A DNA stretch of 64,000 nucleotides from Streptomyces sp. NBC_00523. Its GTDB lineage: Bacteria > Actinomycetota > Actinomycetes > Streptomycetales > Streptomycetaceae. The notes beneath the pieces are model-generated. The model ran no database searches and had not been told where the DNA came from. It was given only the letters and a program-made list of their open reading frames with translations. Both the position numbers and the translations under genes were made by a program. The stretch's first letter is position 1. Every line of letters starts with the position of its first letter. The stretch is from assembly GCF_036346615.1 (NCBI RefSeq), contig NZ_CP107836.1, positions 4,402,001-4,466,000 on the forward strand, in the 5' to 3' direction. Shown here piece by piece: positions 23,891 through 31,943 of this stretch.

Positions 23891-24346
23891 ATGGCGGAGA
23901 ACAAGCCGCTGAAGGCGCATGACCTCCGGCCTGCCCCGGGTGCCAAGACCGCCAAGACCCGTGTGGGTCGTGGTGAGGCGTCCAAGGGTAAGACCGCTGG
24001 TCGTGGTACCAAGGGCACCAAGGCCCGTTACCAGGTTCCGCAGCGCTTCGAGGGTGGGCAGATGCCCCTCCACATGCGTCTGCCGAAGCTCAAGGGCTTC
24101 AAGAACCCGTTCCGCACGGAGTACCAGGTCGTGAACCTGGACAAGCTCGCGACGCTCTACCCCGAGGGTGGAGAGGTCACGGTGGCCGACCTGGTCGCCA
24201 AGGGTGCCGTGCGCAACAACCACCTCGTCAAGGTCCTCGGACAGGGCGAGATCTCCGTGGCGCTGCAGGTTTCGGTTGACGCCGTCTCCGGCTCCGCCAA
24301 GGAGAAGATCACCGCCGCCGGCGGTACCGTCACCGAGCTCGTCTGA
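23891..24346 (+). CDS. rplO: 50S ribosomal protein L15
   Basis: 151 residues. LKAHDLRPAPGAKTAKTRVG and GRGTKGTKARYQVP are the Gly/Lys-rich extension; FEGGQMPLHMRLPKLKGFKN is the conserved core. Late assembly protein of the 50S. The ATG at 23891 is one base after the rpmD stop. Last gene before the secY hairpin. Confidence 0.99.
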   Translation: MAENKPLKAHDLRPAPGAKTAKTRVGRGEASKGKTAGRGTKGTKARYQVPQRFEGGQMPLHMRLPKLKGFKNPFRTEYQVVNLDKLATLYPEGGEVTVADLVAKGAVRNNHLVKVLGQGEISVALQVSVDAVSGSAKEKITAAGGTVTELV

Positions 24347-24380
24347 GACAACTCGGACACTCAGGTGACCTGAACATCCG

Positions 24381-24415
24381 ACCGGGGATGCCCTCTCAAA
24401 TGGGGCATCCCCGGT
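24381..24415 (+). terminator. Hairpin between rplO and secY
   Basis: A perfect 13-bp stem: ACCGGGGATGCCC (24381-24393) pairs with GGGCATCCCCGGT (24403-24415), loop 9 bases. It probably ends or attenuates spc transcription, leaving secY-adk to a promoter in the remaining 156 bases. Confidence 0.7.
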
Positions 24416-24445
24416 TGGTCGTTCCTAGGGGGGCATGTACGCCGG

Positions 24446-24451
24446 TAAGGT
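24446..24451 (+). promoter_or_regulatory. Possible -10 element for secY-adk
   Basis: TAAGGT at 24446-24451 fits the streptomycete -10 pattern and lies between the rplO hairpin and secY. No good -35 hexamer is seen 16-18 bases upstream, so this is tentative. Confidence 0.3.
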
Positions 24452-24571
24452 GGCGTCCGTTGCTGTGGTATCCCCTGGGCGCGTGCGCCTGGGCTCCTTG
24501 GCTTTCATACGTATCCGTCGATCCTCAAGACCGTCACCTCTACGCTCTGCGCGGGGGTCGCAGGAGGCACC

Positions 24572-25891
24572 GTGCTCACCGGCTTCGCCCGGGCGTTCAA
24601 GACGCCCGACCTGCGCAAGAAGCTGCTCTTCACTCTCGGCATCATCGTGCTCTACCGGCTCGGGGCCCACATCCCGGTTCCGGGTGTGAGCTACGAGAAC
24701 GTCCAGACCTGTGTTGATCAGGCCAGCAAGGGAAACAACAGCCTCTTCGGCCTGGTGAACATGTTCAGCGGTGGTGCGCTGCTGCAGATCACGATCTTCG
24801 CGCTCGGCATCATGCCGTACATCACGGCCAGCATCATTCTCCAGCTGCTGACCGTGGTCATCCCCCGACTCGAGGCGCTCAAGAAGGAGGGCTCGTCCGG
24901 CCAGGCGAAGATCACGCAGTACACGCGTTATCTGACGGTCGCGCTCGCCATCCTCCAGGGCACCGGCCTGGTCGCCACCGCCCGCAGCGGCGCCCTGTTC
25001 AGCGGCTGCCCGGTCGCCGACCAGATCGTCCCGAACGACTCGCTGTTCACGACGATCACGATGGTCATCACGATGACCGCCGGCACCGCCGCCGTCATGT
25101 GGCTCGGTGAGCTCATCACCGACCGCGGCATCGGCAACGGCATGTCGATCCTGATGTTCATCTCGATCGCCGCGACCTTCCCGTCGGCCATGTGGGCCAT
25201 CAAGACCAGCGGCAAGCTGGCGGACGGCTGGATCGAGTTCGCCACCGTCATCCTGGTCGGCTTCGTCATGGTGGCCCTCGTCGTCTTCGTCGAGCAGGCC
25301 CAGCGCCGTATCCCGGTGCAGTACGCGAAGCGCATGATCGGACGCCGTTCGTACGGCGGCACCTCCACCTACATCCCGCTGAAGGTGAACCAGGCGGGTG
25401 TGATCCCCGTCATCTTCGCTTCTTCGCTGCTCTACATCCCGGCCCTGATCGTCCAGTTCTCCAACTCCAAGGCGGGCTGGGCCATCTGGATCCAGGACAA
25501 CCTGACCAAGGGCACCCACCCGTACTACATGACGGCGTACTTCCTGTTGATCGTGTTCTTCGCCTTCTTCTACGTGGCGATCTCGTTCAACCCCGAGGAA
25601 GTCGCCGACAACATGAAGAAGTATGGTGGCTTCATCCCGGGTATCCGGGCTGGTCGACCTACTGCCGAGTACCTGAGCTATGTGCTCAACAGGATCACTT
25701 GGCCGGGCTCGCTGTACCTGGGTCTGATCGCTCTGGTGCCGACGATGGCGTTGGCAAGCTTCGGTGGCGCTAACCAGAACTTCCCGTTCGGCGGGACGAG
25801 CATCCTCATCATCGTGGGTGTGGGTCTGGAGACCGTGAAGCAGATCGAGAGTCAGCTCCAGCAGCGCAATTACGAAGGGTTCCTCCGCTGA
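24572..25891 (+). CDS. secY: Preprotein translocase subunit SecY
   Basis: 439 residues, ten membrane helices expected. It starts at a GTG (24572) with AGGAGG upstream. FARAFKTPDLRKKLLFTLGI leads into helix 1, the plug region has FSGGALLQITIFALGIMPYI, and the large cytoplasmic loop contains RRIPVQYAKRMIGRRSYGG. It forms the membrane channel of the Sec system with SecE and SecG. Stop overlaps the adk start by one base. Confidence 0.99.
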   Translation: MLTGFARAFKTPDLRKKLLFTLGIIVLYRLGAHIPVPGVSYENVQTCVDQASKGNNSLFGLVNMFSGGALLQITIFALGIMPYITASIILQLLTVVIPRLEALKKEGSSGQAKITQYTRYLTVALAILQGTGLVATARSGALFSGCPVADQIVPNDSLFTTITMVITMTAGTAAVMWLGELITDRGIGNGMSILMFISIAATFPSAMWAIKTSGKLADGWIEFATVILVGFVMVALVVFVEQAQRRIPVQYAKRMIGRRSYGGTSTYIPLKVNQAGVIPVIFASSLLYIPALIVQFSNSKAGWAIWIQDNLTKGTHPYYMTAYFLLIVFFAFFYVAISFNPEEVADNMKKYGGFIPGIRAGRPTAEYLSYVLNRITWPGSLYLGLIALVPTMALASFGGANQNFPFGGTSILIIVGVGLETVKQIESQLQQRNYEGFLR

Positions 25892-26550
25892 TGCGAATCG
25901 TCCTCGTCGGCCCGCCGGGTGCCGGCAAGGGAACGCAGGCCGCGTACCTTGCCAAGAACCTGTCGATTCCGCACATCTCCACGGGCGATCTCTTCCGCGC
26001 CAACATCAGCCAGGGCACCGACCTTGGCAAGCAGGCCCGCGCCTACATGGACGCGGGACAGCTGGTGCCGGACGAGGTGACGATCGGGATGGCCAAGGAC
26101 CGCATGTCCCAGCCGGACGCGGTCAACGGCTTCCTGCTCGACGGCTTCCCGCGCAACGTGGGTCAGGCCGAGGCTCTGGATGTGATGCTCAAGGACGAGG
26201 GCGTGAAGCTGGACGCCGTGCTCGACCTGGAGGTCCCCGAGGACGAGGTCGTGAAGCGGATCGCGGGTCGCCGCATCTGCCGCAACGACAGCGCGCACGT
26301 CTTCCACGCCACGTACAACCCGCCGAAGACCGAGGGTGTCTGCGACACCTGCGGCGGCGAGCTGTACCAGCGCGACGACGACAGCGAGGAGACGGTGCGT
26401 ACCCGGCTGGAGGTCTACCACACGCAGACCGAGCCGATCATCGACTACTACCGGGCACAGGACCTGGTGGTCACCATCTCCGCGCTCGGCAAGGTCACCG
26501 ATGTGACCGACCGGGCCATGGAGGCGCTGAAGAAGTCCGCGGAGGACTGA
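25891..26550 (+). CDS. adk: Adenylate kinase
   Basis: 219 residues. It converts AMP + ATP to 2 ADP. The P-loop GPPGAGKGTQ is at residues 7-16, AMP-binding ISTGDLFR and LDGFPRN follow, and the lid (residues about 125-165) is the long type with cysteines at RRICRND and CDTCGG, compatible with a zinc-stabilised lid. Translationally coupled to secY (TGATG). Confidence 0.98.
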   Translation: MRIVLVGPPGAGKGTQAAYLAKNLSIPHISTGDLFRANISQGTDLGKQARAYMDAGQLVPDEVTIGMAKDRMSQPDAVNGFLLDGFPRNVGQAEALDVMLKDEGVKLDAVLDLEVPEDEVVKRIAGRRICRNDSAHVFHATYNPPKTEGVCDTCGGELYQRDDDSEETVRTRLEVYHTQTEPIIDYYRAQDLVVTISALGKVTDVTDRAMEALKKSAED

Positions 26551-26580
26551 GCGCCCACTCGCGCAGTACGCAGTACAAGC

Positions 26581-26610
26581 CGGCCGCGGCGTCCTCGGAC
26601 GCCGCGGCCG
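26581..26610 (+). terminator. Terminator of secY-adk
   Basis: CGGCCGCGGCGTCC (26581-26594) pairs perfectly with GGACGCCGCGGCCG (26597-26610) across a two-base TC loop, 31 bases after the adk stop. The near-complete dyad is very stable. Confidence 0.75.
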
Positions 26611-26679
26611 ACTGCTTGCCGCCGCGTATCGTGGAAGACCCGCCCCCCGTTCACCGTCCCACCGGAAAGGCGCCGCAGC

Positions 26680-27516
26680 ATGGTGCAGATCAAGACCCCC
26701 GAGCAGATCGCGAAGATGCGCGAGGCGGGGCTGGTGGTCGCTGCCATCCACGCGGCCACCCGTGAGGCGGCGGTGCCCGGCGCCACCACCCGCGACCTGG
26801 ACCAGGTCGCCCGCAAGGTGATCGCCGACCACGGCGCGAAGTCGAACTTCCTCGGGTACGGCGGGTTCCCCGCGACCATCTGCACCTCGGTCAACGAGGT
26901 CGTCGTCCACGGCATCCCGGACGACAAGACGGTCCTCAAGGACGGCGACATCATCTCCATCGACGCCGGCGCGATCGTGGACGGCTGGCACGGCGACGCC
27001 GCGTACACCGCCTTCGTCGGTACGGGGCACGCGCCGGAGCTGGTCGAGCTCTCCCGGGTGACCGAGGAGTCGATGTGGGCCGGCATCGCCGCGATGAAGG
27101 TCAACAACCGCCTGGTCGACATCTCGAAGGCGATCGAGTCCTACATCCGCCGCCAGCCCCGCCCCGCCACCGGCAAGTACGGGATCATCGAGGACTACGG
27201 CGGGCACGGCATCGGCACCGAGATGCACATGGACCCGCACCTGCTGAACTACGTCTCCCGCAAGCGCGGCAAGGGCGTCAAGCTGGTCCCGGGCCTCTGC
27301 CTGGCCATCGAGCCGATGGTCTCGCTGGGCACCCCGCACACCGAGGTGCTGGAGGACGAGTGGACCGTCATCACGACGGACGGCACCTGGTCCTCGCACT
27401 GGGAGCACTCCATCGCCCTCACGGAGCAGGGCCCGCTGGTCCTCACCGCCCCGGACTGCGGCCGCGAGAAGCTGGCGCAGTACGGCGTCGAGGCCGCGCC
27501 GGACCCCCTGGGCTGA
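26680..27516 (+). CDS. map: Methionine aminopeptidase, type I
   Basis: 278 residues. It removes initiator methionine from nascent proteins. Metal ligands of the pita-bread fold can be seen in SIDAGAIVDGWHGDAA, GGHGIGTEMH and CLAIEPM; NEVVVHGIPDD holds the substrate histidine. Own promoter likely in the 69 bases after the adk terminator; GGAAAGG precedes the ATG. Confidence 0.98.
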   Translation: MVQIKTPEQIAKMREAGLVVAAIHAATREAAVPGATTRDLDQVARKVIADHGAKSNFLGYGGFPATICTSVNEVVVHGIPDDKTVLKDGDIISIDAGAIVDGWHGDAAYTAFVGTGHAPELVELSRVTEESMWAGIAAMKVNNRLVDISKAIESYIRRQPRPATGKYGIIEDYGGHGIGTEMHMDPHLLNYVSRKRGKGVKLVPGLCLAIEPMVSLGTPHTEVLEDEWTVITTDGTWSSHWEHSIALTEQGPLVLTAPDCGREKLAQYGVEAAPDPLG

Positions 27517-27525
27517 TTGGGGTCC

Positions 27526-27551
27526 CCGGGGAGGTCTAAGGATCTCCCCGG
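27526..27551 (+). terminator. Terminator after map
   Basis: CCGGGGAGGTC (27526-27536) pairs with GATCTCCCCGG (27541-27551) with one G-T wobble, loop TAAG. It starts 10 bases after the map stop. Confidence 0.65.
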
Positions 27552-27593
27552 ATGGGCAAACTTGACGGATTCGCCTTTGGGAGTCCGCTGACG

Positions 27594-27599
27594 TAGACT
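27594..27599 (+). promoter_or_regulatory. Probable -10 element of the infA-rpmJ-alpha operon
   Basis: TAGACT at 27594-27599 lies just after the map terminator. A TTGACG at 27562-27567 is also present, but the spacing (26 bases) is too long to pair with it. The infA leader would be about 75 bases. Confidence 0.4.
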
Positions 27600-27680
27600 G
27601 ACTCGTCGGCTCTCGTGCATCCGTGTGTCCACATGCGGGGAACGAAAGTCGATCAAGGTAGCCGATTCGAAGGGCGAAGC

Positions 27681-27902
27681 GTGGCCAAGAAGCAAGGTGC
27701 CATCGAAATTGAGGGCACCGTGATCGAGTCCCTCCCGAACGCCATGTTCAAGGTGGAGCTCCAGAACGGTCACAAGGTCCTCGCGCACATCAGCGGCAAG
27801 ATGCGTATGCACTACATCCGCATCCTCCCGGATGACCGGGTCGTCGTGGAGCTTTCTCCGTACGACCTGACGCGTGGCCGGATCGTCTACCGCTACAAGT
27901 AG
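27681..27902 (+). CDS. infA: Translation initiation factor IF-1
   Basis: 73 residues, GTG start at 27681 after CGAAGGGCGAAGC. AKKQGAIEIEGTVIESLPNA, VELQNGHKVLAHISGKMR and DLTRGRIVYRYK are all conserved OB-fold segments. It binds the 30S A site during initiation. The frame is open further upstream but the extra residues are not conserved. Confidence 0.99.
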   Translation: MAKKQGAIEIEGTVIESLPNAMFKVELQNGHKVLAHISGKMRMHYIRILPDDRVVVELSPYDLTRGRIVYRYK

Positions 27903-27962
27903 ATCTTGCCGCCGTCCGCATCCGTGCGGACGTGGGCACTGACCCGGAGAACCTGACATCCC

Positions 27963-28076
27963 ATGAAGGTCAAGCCGAGCGTCAAGAAGATCTGCGACAA
28001 GTGCAAGGTGATCCGCCGTCACGGCCGGGTCATGGTCATCTGCGACAACCTGCGCCACAAGCAGCGCCAGGGCTGA
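27963..28076 (+). CDS. rpmJ: 50S ribosomal protein L36, zinc-binding form
   Basis: 37 residues, MKVKPSVKKICDKCKVIRRH at the N-terminus. Cys11, Cys14, Cys27 and His32 form the CxxC-x12-C-x4-H zinc site, so this is the C+ form. It lies 60 bases after infA. The ORF is short but its position and sequence are unambiguous. Confidence 0.98.
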   Translation: MKVKPSVKKICDKCKVIRRHGRVMVICDNLRHKQRQG

Positions 28077-28267
28077 CGCACGACCCCCTGCATCTCGCAG
28101 TTCGCGCGACGCACGTAACACGTACATACGCAGAGCCCGTCCAAGCCACGGCTGACGGCACCTCCGGCGGGGGCCGGGGACCCGGACGTACCACCTCTCC
28201 CAGCGAGGGGTCGGCGGCCGGGAGTGGCTCTGCGGAAGACCCCCGACTTAACAACTGGAGCCATTGA

Positions 28268-28648
28268 ATGGCACGCGTTTCAGGTGTTGACATCCCGCGC
28301 GAAAAGCGCGTGGAGGTTGCCCTCACCTACGTCTTCGGTATCGGGCGCACCCGGTCCAAGGAGATCCTCGCCGCCTCCGGCGTGAACCCGAACACCCGCG
28401 TTCGTGACCTGGCCGAAGAGGACCTGGTCAAGATCCGCGAGTACGTGGACGCCAACCTCCGCACCGAGGGTGACCTCCGCCGCGAGATCCAGGCCGACAT
28501 CCGCCGCAAGGTCGAGATCGGCTGCTACCAGGGTCTCCGTCACCGCCGCGGTCTGCCGGTCCACGGCCAGCGCACCAGCACCAACGCTCGTACCCGCAAG
28601 GGTCCGCGTCGCGCGATCGCCGGCAAGAAGAAGCCCGGCAAGAAGTAG
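28268..28648 (+). CDS. rpsM: 30S ribosomal protein S13
   Basis: 126 residues. ARVSGVDIPREKRVEVALTY starts the protein and GLRHRRGLPVHGQRTSTNAR and TRKGPRR lie in the tail that contacts P-site tRNA. It is preceded by 191 bases without a gene, in which I see no strong promoter. Confidence 0.99.
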   Translation: MARVSGVDIPREKRVEVALTYVFGIGRTRSKEILAASGVNPNTRVRDLAEEDLVKIREYVDANLRTEGDLRREIQADIRRKVEIGCYQGLRHRRGLPVHGQRTSTNARTRKGPRRAIAGKKKPGKK

Positions 28649-28753
28649 TCCTCAGCGGACGCACTGCGGGCGACCGGCACCCCCGGCCTCCGCAGCAACC
28701 AGCGGTCTTCGCTGTAGGACCGATCACCTCCCCTCTCCATCTGGAGTCAAGAC

Positions 28754-29158
28754 ATGCCCCCCAAGGGTCGTCAGGGCGCAGCCAAGAAGGTGCGTCGCAA
28801 GGAAAAGAAGAACGTCGCTCACGGCCACGCGCACATCAAGAGCACGTTCAACAACACGATCGTCTCGATCACGGACCCCACGGGCAACGTGATCTCCTGG
28901 GCCTCCGCCGGCCACGTCGGCTTCAAGGGCTCGCGCAAGTCCACCCCCTTCGCCGCGCAGATGGCCGCCGAGTCGGCCGCCCGCCGCGCGCAGGAGCACG
29001 GCATGCGCAAGGTCGACGTCTTCGTGAAGGGTCCGGGCTCCGGCCGCGAGACCGCGATCCGCTCCCTCCAGGCCACCGGCCTCGAGGTCGGTTCGATCCA
29101 GGACGTCACCCCGACGCCGCACAACGGCTGCCGTCCGCCGAAGCGTCGCCGCGTCTGA
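28754..29158 (+). CDS. rpsK: 30S ribosomal protein S11
   Basis: 134 residues. The N-terminus is Lys/Arg-rich (PPKGRQGAAKKVRRKEKKN), followed by HAHIKSTFNNTIVSITDPTG and the terminal TPTPHNGCRPPKRRRV. S11 lies on the 30S platform near the Shine-Dalgarno helix. 105 bases after rpsM. Confidence 0.99.
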   Translation: MPPKGRQGAAKKVRRKEKKNVAHGHAHIKSTFNNTIVSITDPTGNVISWASAGHVGFKGSRKSTPFAAQMAAESAARRAQEHGMRKVDVFVKGPGSGRETAIRSLQATGLEVGSIQDVTPTPHNGCRPPKRRRV

Positions 29159-29202
29159 GTCGTCACGGCCGGTGACGGCCGTGCGCCAGTAGCGCCGGGT
29201 CC

Positions 29203-29234
29203 GGGCGGTACACCTCTTCTGAGGCGTACCGCCC
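29203..29234 (+). terminator. Hairpin between rpsK and rpoA
   Basis: GGGCGGTAC-A-CCTC (29203-29216) pairs with GAGG-C-GTACCGCCC (29221-29234), one internal mismatch, loop TTCT. It may attenuate transcription into rpoA. Confidence 0.5.
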
Positions 29235-29240
29235 GTACCC

Positions 29241-29270
29241 TTGTTACATCTGTCGGGCATCAAATAGTGG
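29241..29270 (+). promoter_or_regulatory. Possible internal promoter for rpoA
   Basis: TTGTTA at 29241-29246 and TAGTGG/AATAGT around 29263-29270 are spaced 16-18 bases apart, directly after the rpsK-rpoA hairpin. The position suggests an additional promoter that lets RNA polymerase alpha be made apart from the ribosomal genes. Confidence 0.4.
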
Positions 29271-29295
29271 GTGCCCACGACTGAAGGATCACAGC

Positions 29296-30318
29296 ATGCT
29301 TATCGCTCAGCGTCCGTCGCTGACCGAAGAGGTCGTCGACGAATTCCGTTCGCGCTTCGTCATCGAGCCGCTGGAGCCGGGCTTCGGCTACACGCTCGGC
29401 AACTCCCTGCGCCGCACGCTCCTCTCCTCGATTCCGGGTGCCGCTGTCACCAGCATCCGCATCGACGGTGTCCTGCACGAGTTCACCACCGTGCCGGGCG
29501 TCAAGGAGGACGTGACCGACCTCATCCTCAACATCAAGCAGCTGGTCGTCTCCTCGGAGCACGACGAGCCCGTCGTGATGTACCTGCGCAAGCAGGGCCC
29601 CGGCCTGGTCACCGCCGCGGACATCGCTCCGCCGGCCGGTGTCGAGGTGCACAACCCGGACCTCGTCCTCGCCACGCTGAACGGCAAGGGCAAGCTGGAG
29701 ATGGAGCTGACCGTCGAGCGCGGTCGCGGCTACGTCTCCGCCGTCCAGAACAAGCAGGTGGGCCAGGAGATCGGCCGTATCCCGGTCGACTCCATCTACT
29801 CGCCGGTGCTCAAGGTCACGTACAAGGTCGAGGCGACCCGTGTCGAGCAGCGCACCGACTTCGACAAGCTGATCGTCGACGTCGAGACCAAGCAGGCCAT
29901 GCGTCCGCGTGACGCGATGGCTTCGGCCGGTAAGACCCTGGTCGAGCTGTTCGGTCTGGCGCGCGAGCTCAACATCGACGCCGAGGGCATCGACATGGGC
30001 CCGTCGCCGACGGACGCCGCGCTCGCGGCGGACCTGGCGCTGCCGATCGAGGAGCTGGAGCTCACGGTCCGCTCGTACAACTGCCTCAAGCGCGAGGGCA
30101 TCCACTCGGTGGGCGAGCTCGTGGCCCGCTCCGAGGCGGACCTGCTCGACATCCGCAACTTCGGTGCGAAGTCGATCGACGAGGTCAAGGCGAAGCTGGC
30201 CGGTATGGGCCTGGCGCTGAAGGACTCGCCTCCCGGCTTCGACCCGACCGCTGCCGCCGACGCCTTCGGCGCCGACGACGACGCGGACGCCGGTTTCGTG
30301 GAGACCGAGCAGTACTGA
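29296..30318 (+). CDS. rpoA: RNA polymerase alpha subunit
   Basis: 340 residues. The N-terminal assembly domain contains LEPGFGYTLGNSLRRTLLSS and PGAAVTSIRIDGVLHEF. The C-terminal domain (from about residue 250) reads IEELELTVRSYNCLKREGI and RNFGAKSIDEVKAKLAGMGL and binds UP elements and activators. It ends in an acidic tail (GADDDADAGFVETEQY). ATG at 29296 after AAGGATCACAGC. Confidence 0.99.
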   Translation: MLIAQRPSLTEEVVDEFRSRFVIEPLEPGFGYTLGNSLRRTLLSSIPGAAVTSIRIDGVLHEFTTVPGVKEDVTDLILNIKQLVVSSEHDEPVVMYLRKQGPGLVTAADIAPPAGVEVHNPDLVLATLNGKGKLEMELTVERGRGYVSAVQNKQVGQEIGRIPVDSIYSPVLKVTYKVEATRVEQRTDFDKLIVDVETKQAMRPRDAMASAGKTLVELFGLARELNIDAEGIDMGPSPTDAALAADLALPIEELELTVRSYNCLKREGIHSVGELVARSEADLLDIRNFGAKSIDEVKAKLAGMGLALKDSPPGFDPTAAADAFGADDDADAGFVETEQY

Positions 30319-30380
30319 GTCGCCTCCCGGCTGGGGTGCGCCTGCTTGCGGGGGCGCCCCGGTCCGGGCGAGGGCCTTTG

Positions 30381-30405
30381 TCCTCAATCGCCGGACGGGC
30401 TTGAT
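30381..30405 (+). repeat. 25-bp interspersed intergenic repeat, copy 1
   Basis: This copy (core CCTCAATCGCCGGACGGG then CTTGAT) is identical over 25 bases to 53880-53904 and, on the opposite strand, to 59259-59283. It lies in the rpoA-rplQ gap. Similar short elements are scattered in intergenic DNA of Streptomyces chromosomes. Confidence 0.85.
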
Positions 30406-30449
30406 TCTGGGCTGATGCCCGATGTCCAGTGCGGCGACATTTCATTCTT

Positions 30450-30471
30450 CCGCGCGGCGGCCGCCGCGCGG
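30450..30471 (+). repeat. 22-bp perfect GC palindrome upstream of rplQ
   Basis: CCGCGCGGCGG (30450-30460) is directly followed by its reverse complement CCGCCGCGCGG (30461-30471). It could be a strong hairpin or attenuator in the rpoA-rplQ leader, located 52 bases before the rplQ start. Confidence 0.6.
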
Positions 30472-30523
30472 GAACTGACACCGGTACCTGATACGGCCGG
30501 TGCAGCACACAAGGAGAAAACCC

Positions 30524-31000
30524 ATGCCGAAGCCCGCCAAGGGTGCCCGTCTGGGCGGCAGCGCCGCGCACGAGAAGCTTCTTCTCAACAACCTCGCGAA
30601 GTCGCTGTTCGAGCACGGCCGCATCACCACGACCGAGGCCAAGGCCCGCCGCCTGCGTCCGGTCGCGGAGCGTTTCATCACCAAGGCGAAGAAGGGCGAC
30701 ATCCACAACCGTCGCCTGGTGCTGCAGTCGATCACGGACAAGGGCGTCGTCCACACGCTCTTCACCGAGATCGCCCCGCGGTACGAGAACCGCCCCGGTG
30801 GTTACACCCGCATCACCAAGATCGGCAACCGTCGTGGCGACAACGCCCCGATGGCCGTCATCGAGCTGGTCGAGGCGCTGACCGTGGCGCAGCAGGCCAC
30901 CGGTGAGGCCGAGGCCGCCACCAAGCGTGCGGTCAAGGAAGACGCGGCCAAGAAGGACGAGACCCCGGTCGAGTCCGTCGAGGACGCGCAGGACGCCTGA
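30524..31000 (+). CDS. rplQ: 50S ribosomal protein L17
   Basis: 158 residues, ATG at 30524 after AAGGAG. PKPAKGARLGGSAAHEKLLL and LARSLFEHGRI-like (NLAKSLFEHGRITTTEAKAR, here in part) and PRYENRPGGYTRITKIGNRR are conserved. An Ala/Lys/Glu-rich tail of about 35 residues extends beyond the E. coli length (127), as in other actinobacteria. Last gene of the alpha segment. Confidence 0.98.
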   Translation: MPKPAKGARLGGSAAHEKLLLNNLAKSLFEHGRITTTEAKARRLRPVAERFITKAKKGDIHNRRLVLQSITDKGVVHTLFTEIAPRYENRPGGYTRITKIGNRRGDNAPMAVIELVEALTVAQQATGEAEAATKRAVKEDAAKKDETPVESVEDAQDA

Positions 31001-31016
31001 GCGTTCCGGAACCACT

Positions 31017-31058
31017 GAACGGGTCCGCATCACCCTCCGGGGCGGTGCGGGCCCGTTC
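31017..31058 (+). terminator. Terminator after rplQ
   Basis: GAACGGG (31017-31023) pairs with CCCGTTC (31052-31058), and the inner CCGCA/TGCGG pairing extends the stem with small mismatches. It begins 16 bases after the rplQ stop. Confidence 0.65.
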
Positions 31059-31088
31059 GGCTGTGCGGGATCTTGAGAGGATGCGCTG

Positions 31089-31943
31089 GTGAGTGACGAG
31101 GTGGAGCCCGGTTCCGTACGGGTACGGCTGGACCTGGCCTATGACGGCAAGGACTTCTCGGGCTGGGCGAAGCAGACCGCGCGGCGGACGGTCCAGGGCG
31201 AGATCGAGGATGCGCTGCGGACCGTGACGCGCTCCTCGCGCACGTACGACCTGACGGTGGCGGGCCGCACCGACGCCGGGGTGCACGCCCGGGGCCAGGT
31301 CGCCCATGTCGACCTGCCGGAAGAGGTGTGGGCCGAGCACGCGGAGAAGCTGCTGCGGCGGCTCGCCGGGCGGATGGCCCCCGATGTGCGGGTCTGGCGG
31401 ATCGCGGAGGCGGCGCCCGGGTTCAACGCCCGGTTCTCCGCCCTGTGGCGCCGGTACGCGTACCGCATCGCCGACCGCCCCGGCGGCGTCGACCCCCTCG
31501 TCCGGGGCCATGTGCTCTGGCACGACCGGCCGCTGGACGTGGCCGCGATGAACGCCGCCGCGGCGCGGATGACCGGGGAGCACGACTTCGCGGCGTACTG
31601 CAAGAAGCGCGAGGGCGCGACGACGATCCGGACGCTCCAGAAGCTGCACTGGGTGCGGGATCAGGCGACCGGGATCATCACCGGGACGGTGCAGGCGGAC
31701 GCGTTCTGCCACAACATGGTGCGCGCGCTGGTCGGGGCGATGCTGTTCGTCGGCGACGGGCGGCGGCCCGACCCCTGGCCGGCCGAGGTGCTGGCCGCCG
31801 CCGTGCGCGACCCCGGGGTGCACGTGGTGCGTCCGCACGGGCTGACGCTGGAGGAGGTCGCGTACCCGGCGGACGAGCTGCTGGCGGCACGCGCGGTGGA
31901 GGCCCGCAACGTGCGGACGTTGCCGGGTGCCGGCTGCTGCTAG
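31089..31943 (+). CDS. truA: tRNA pseudouridine(38-40) synthase TruA
   Basis: 284 residues. It converts U38-U40 of tRNA anticodon arms to pseudouridine. The catalytic aspartate is Asp62 in AGRTDAGVHARGQ; other motifs are AYDGKDFSGWAKQ, CHNMVRALVGAMLFVGDG and PADEL near the end. GTG start at 31089 with AGAGGA upstream; GAGGAT at 31077-31082 could alternatively be a -10 for a leaderless start. The stop overlaps the stop of the convergent gene (shared CTAG at 31940-31943). Confidence 0.97.
   Translation: MSDEVEPGSVRVRLDLAYDGKDFSGWAKQTARRTVQGEIEDALRTVTRSSRTYDLTVAGRTDAGVHARGQVAHVDLPEEVWAEHAEKLLRRLAGRMAPDVRVWRIAEAAPGFNARFSALWRRYAYRIADRPGGVDPLVRGHVLWHDRPLDVAAMNAAAARMTGEHDFAAYCKKREGATTIRTLQKLHWVRDQATGIITGTVQADAFCHNMVRALVGAMLFVGDGRRPDPWPAEVLAAAVRDPGVHVVRPHGLTLEEVAYPADELLAARAVEARNVRTLPGAGCC

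Noticed and set aside
27562..27599. TTGACG-TAGACT as a promoter pair for infA
   Set aside because: The spacer is 26 bases, too long for a sigma-70-type promoter. Only the TAGACT -10 is kept as tentative.
31940..31943. Overlapping stop codons of truA and the convergent membrane protein
   Set aside because: Shared CTAG gives a stop on both strands. Simple compact packing, common in dense genomes, and not evidence of function.
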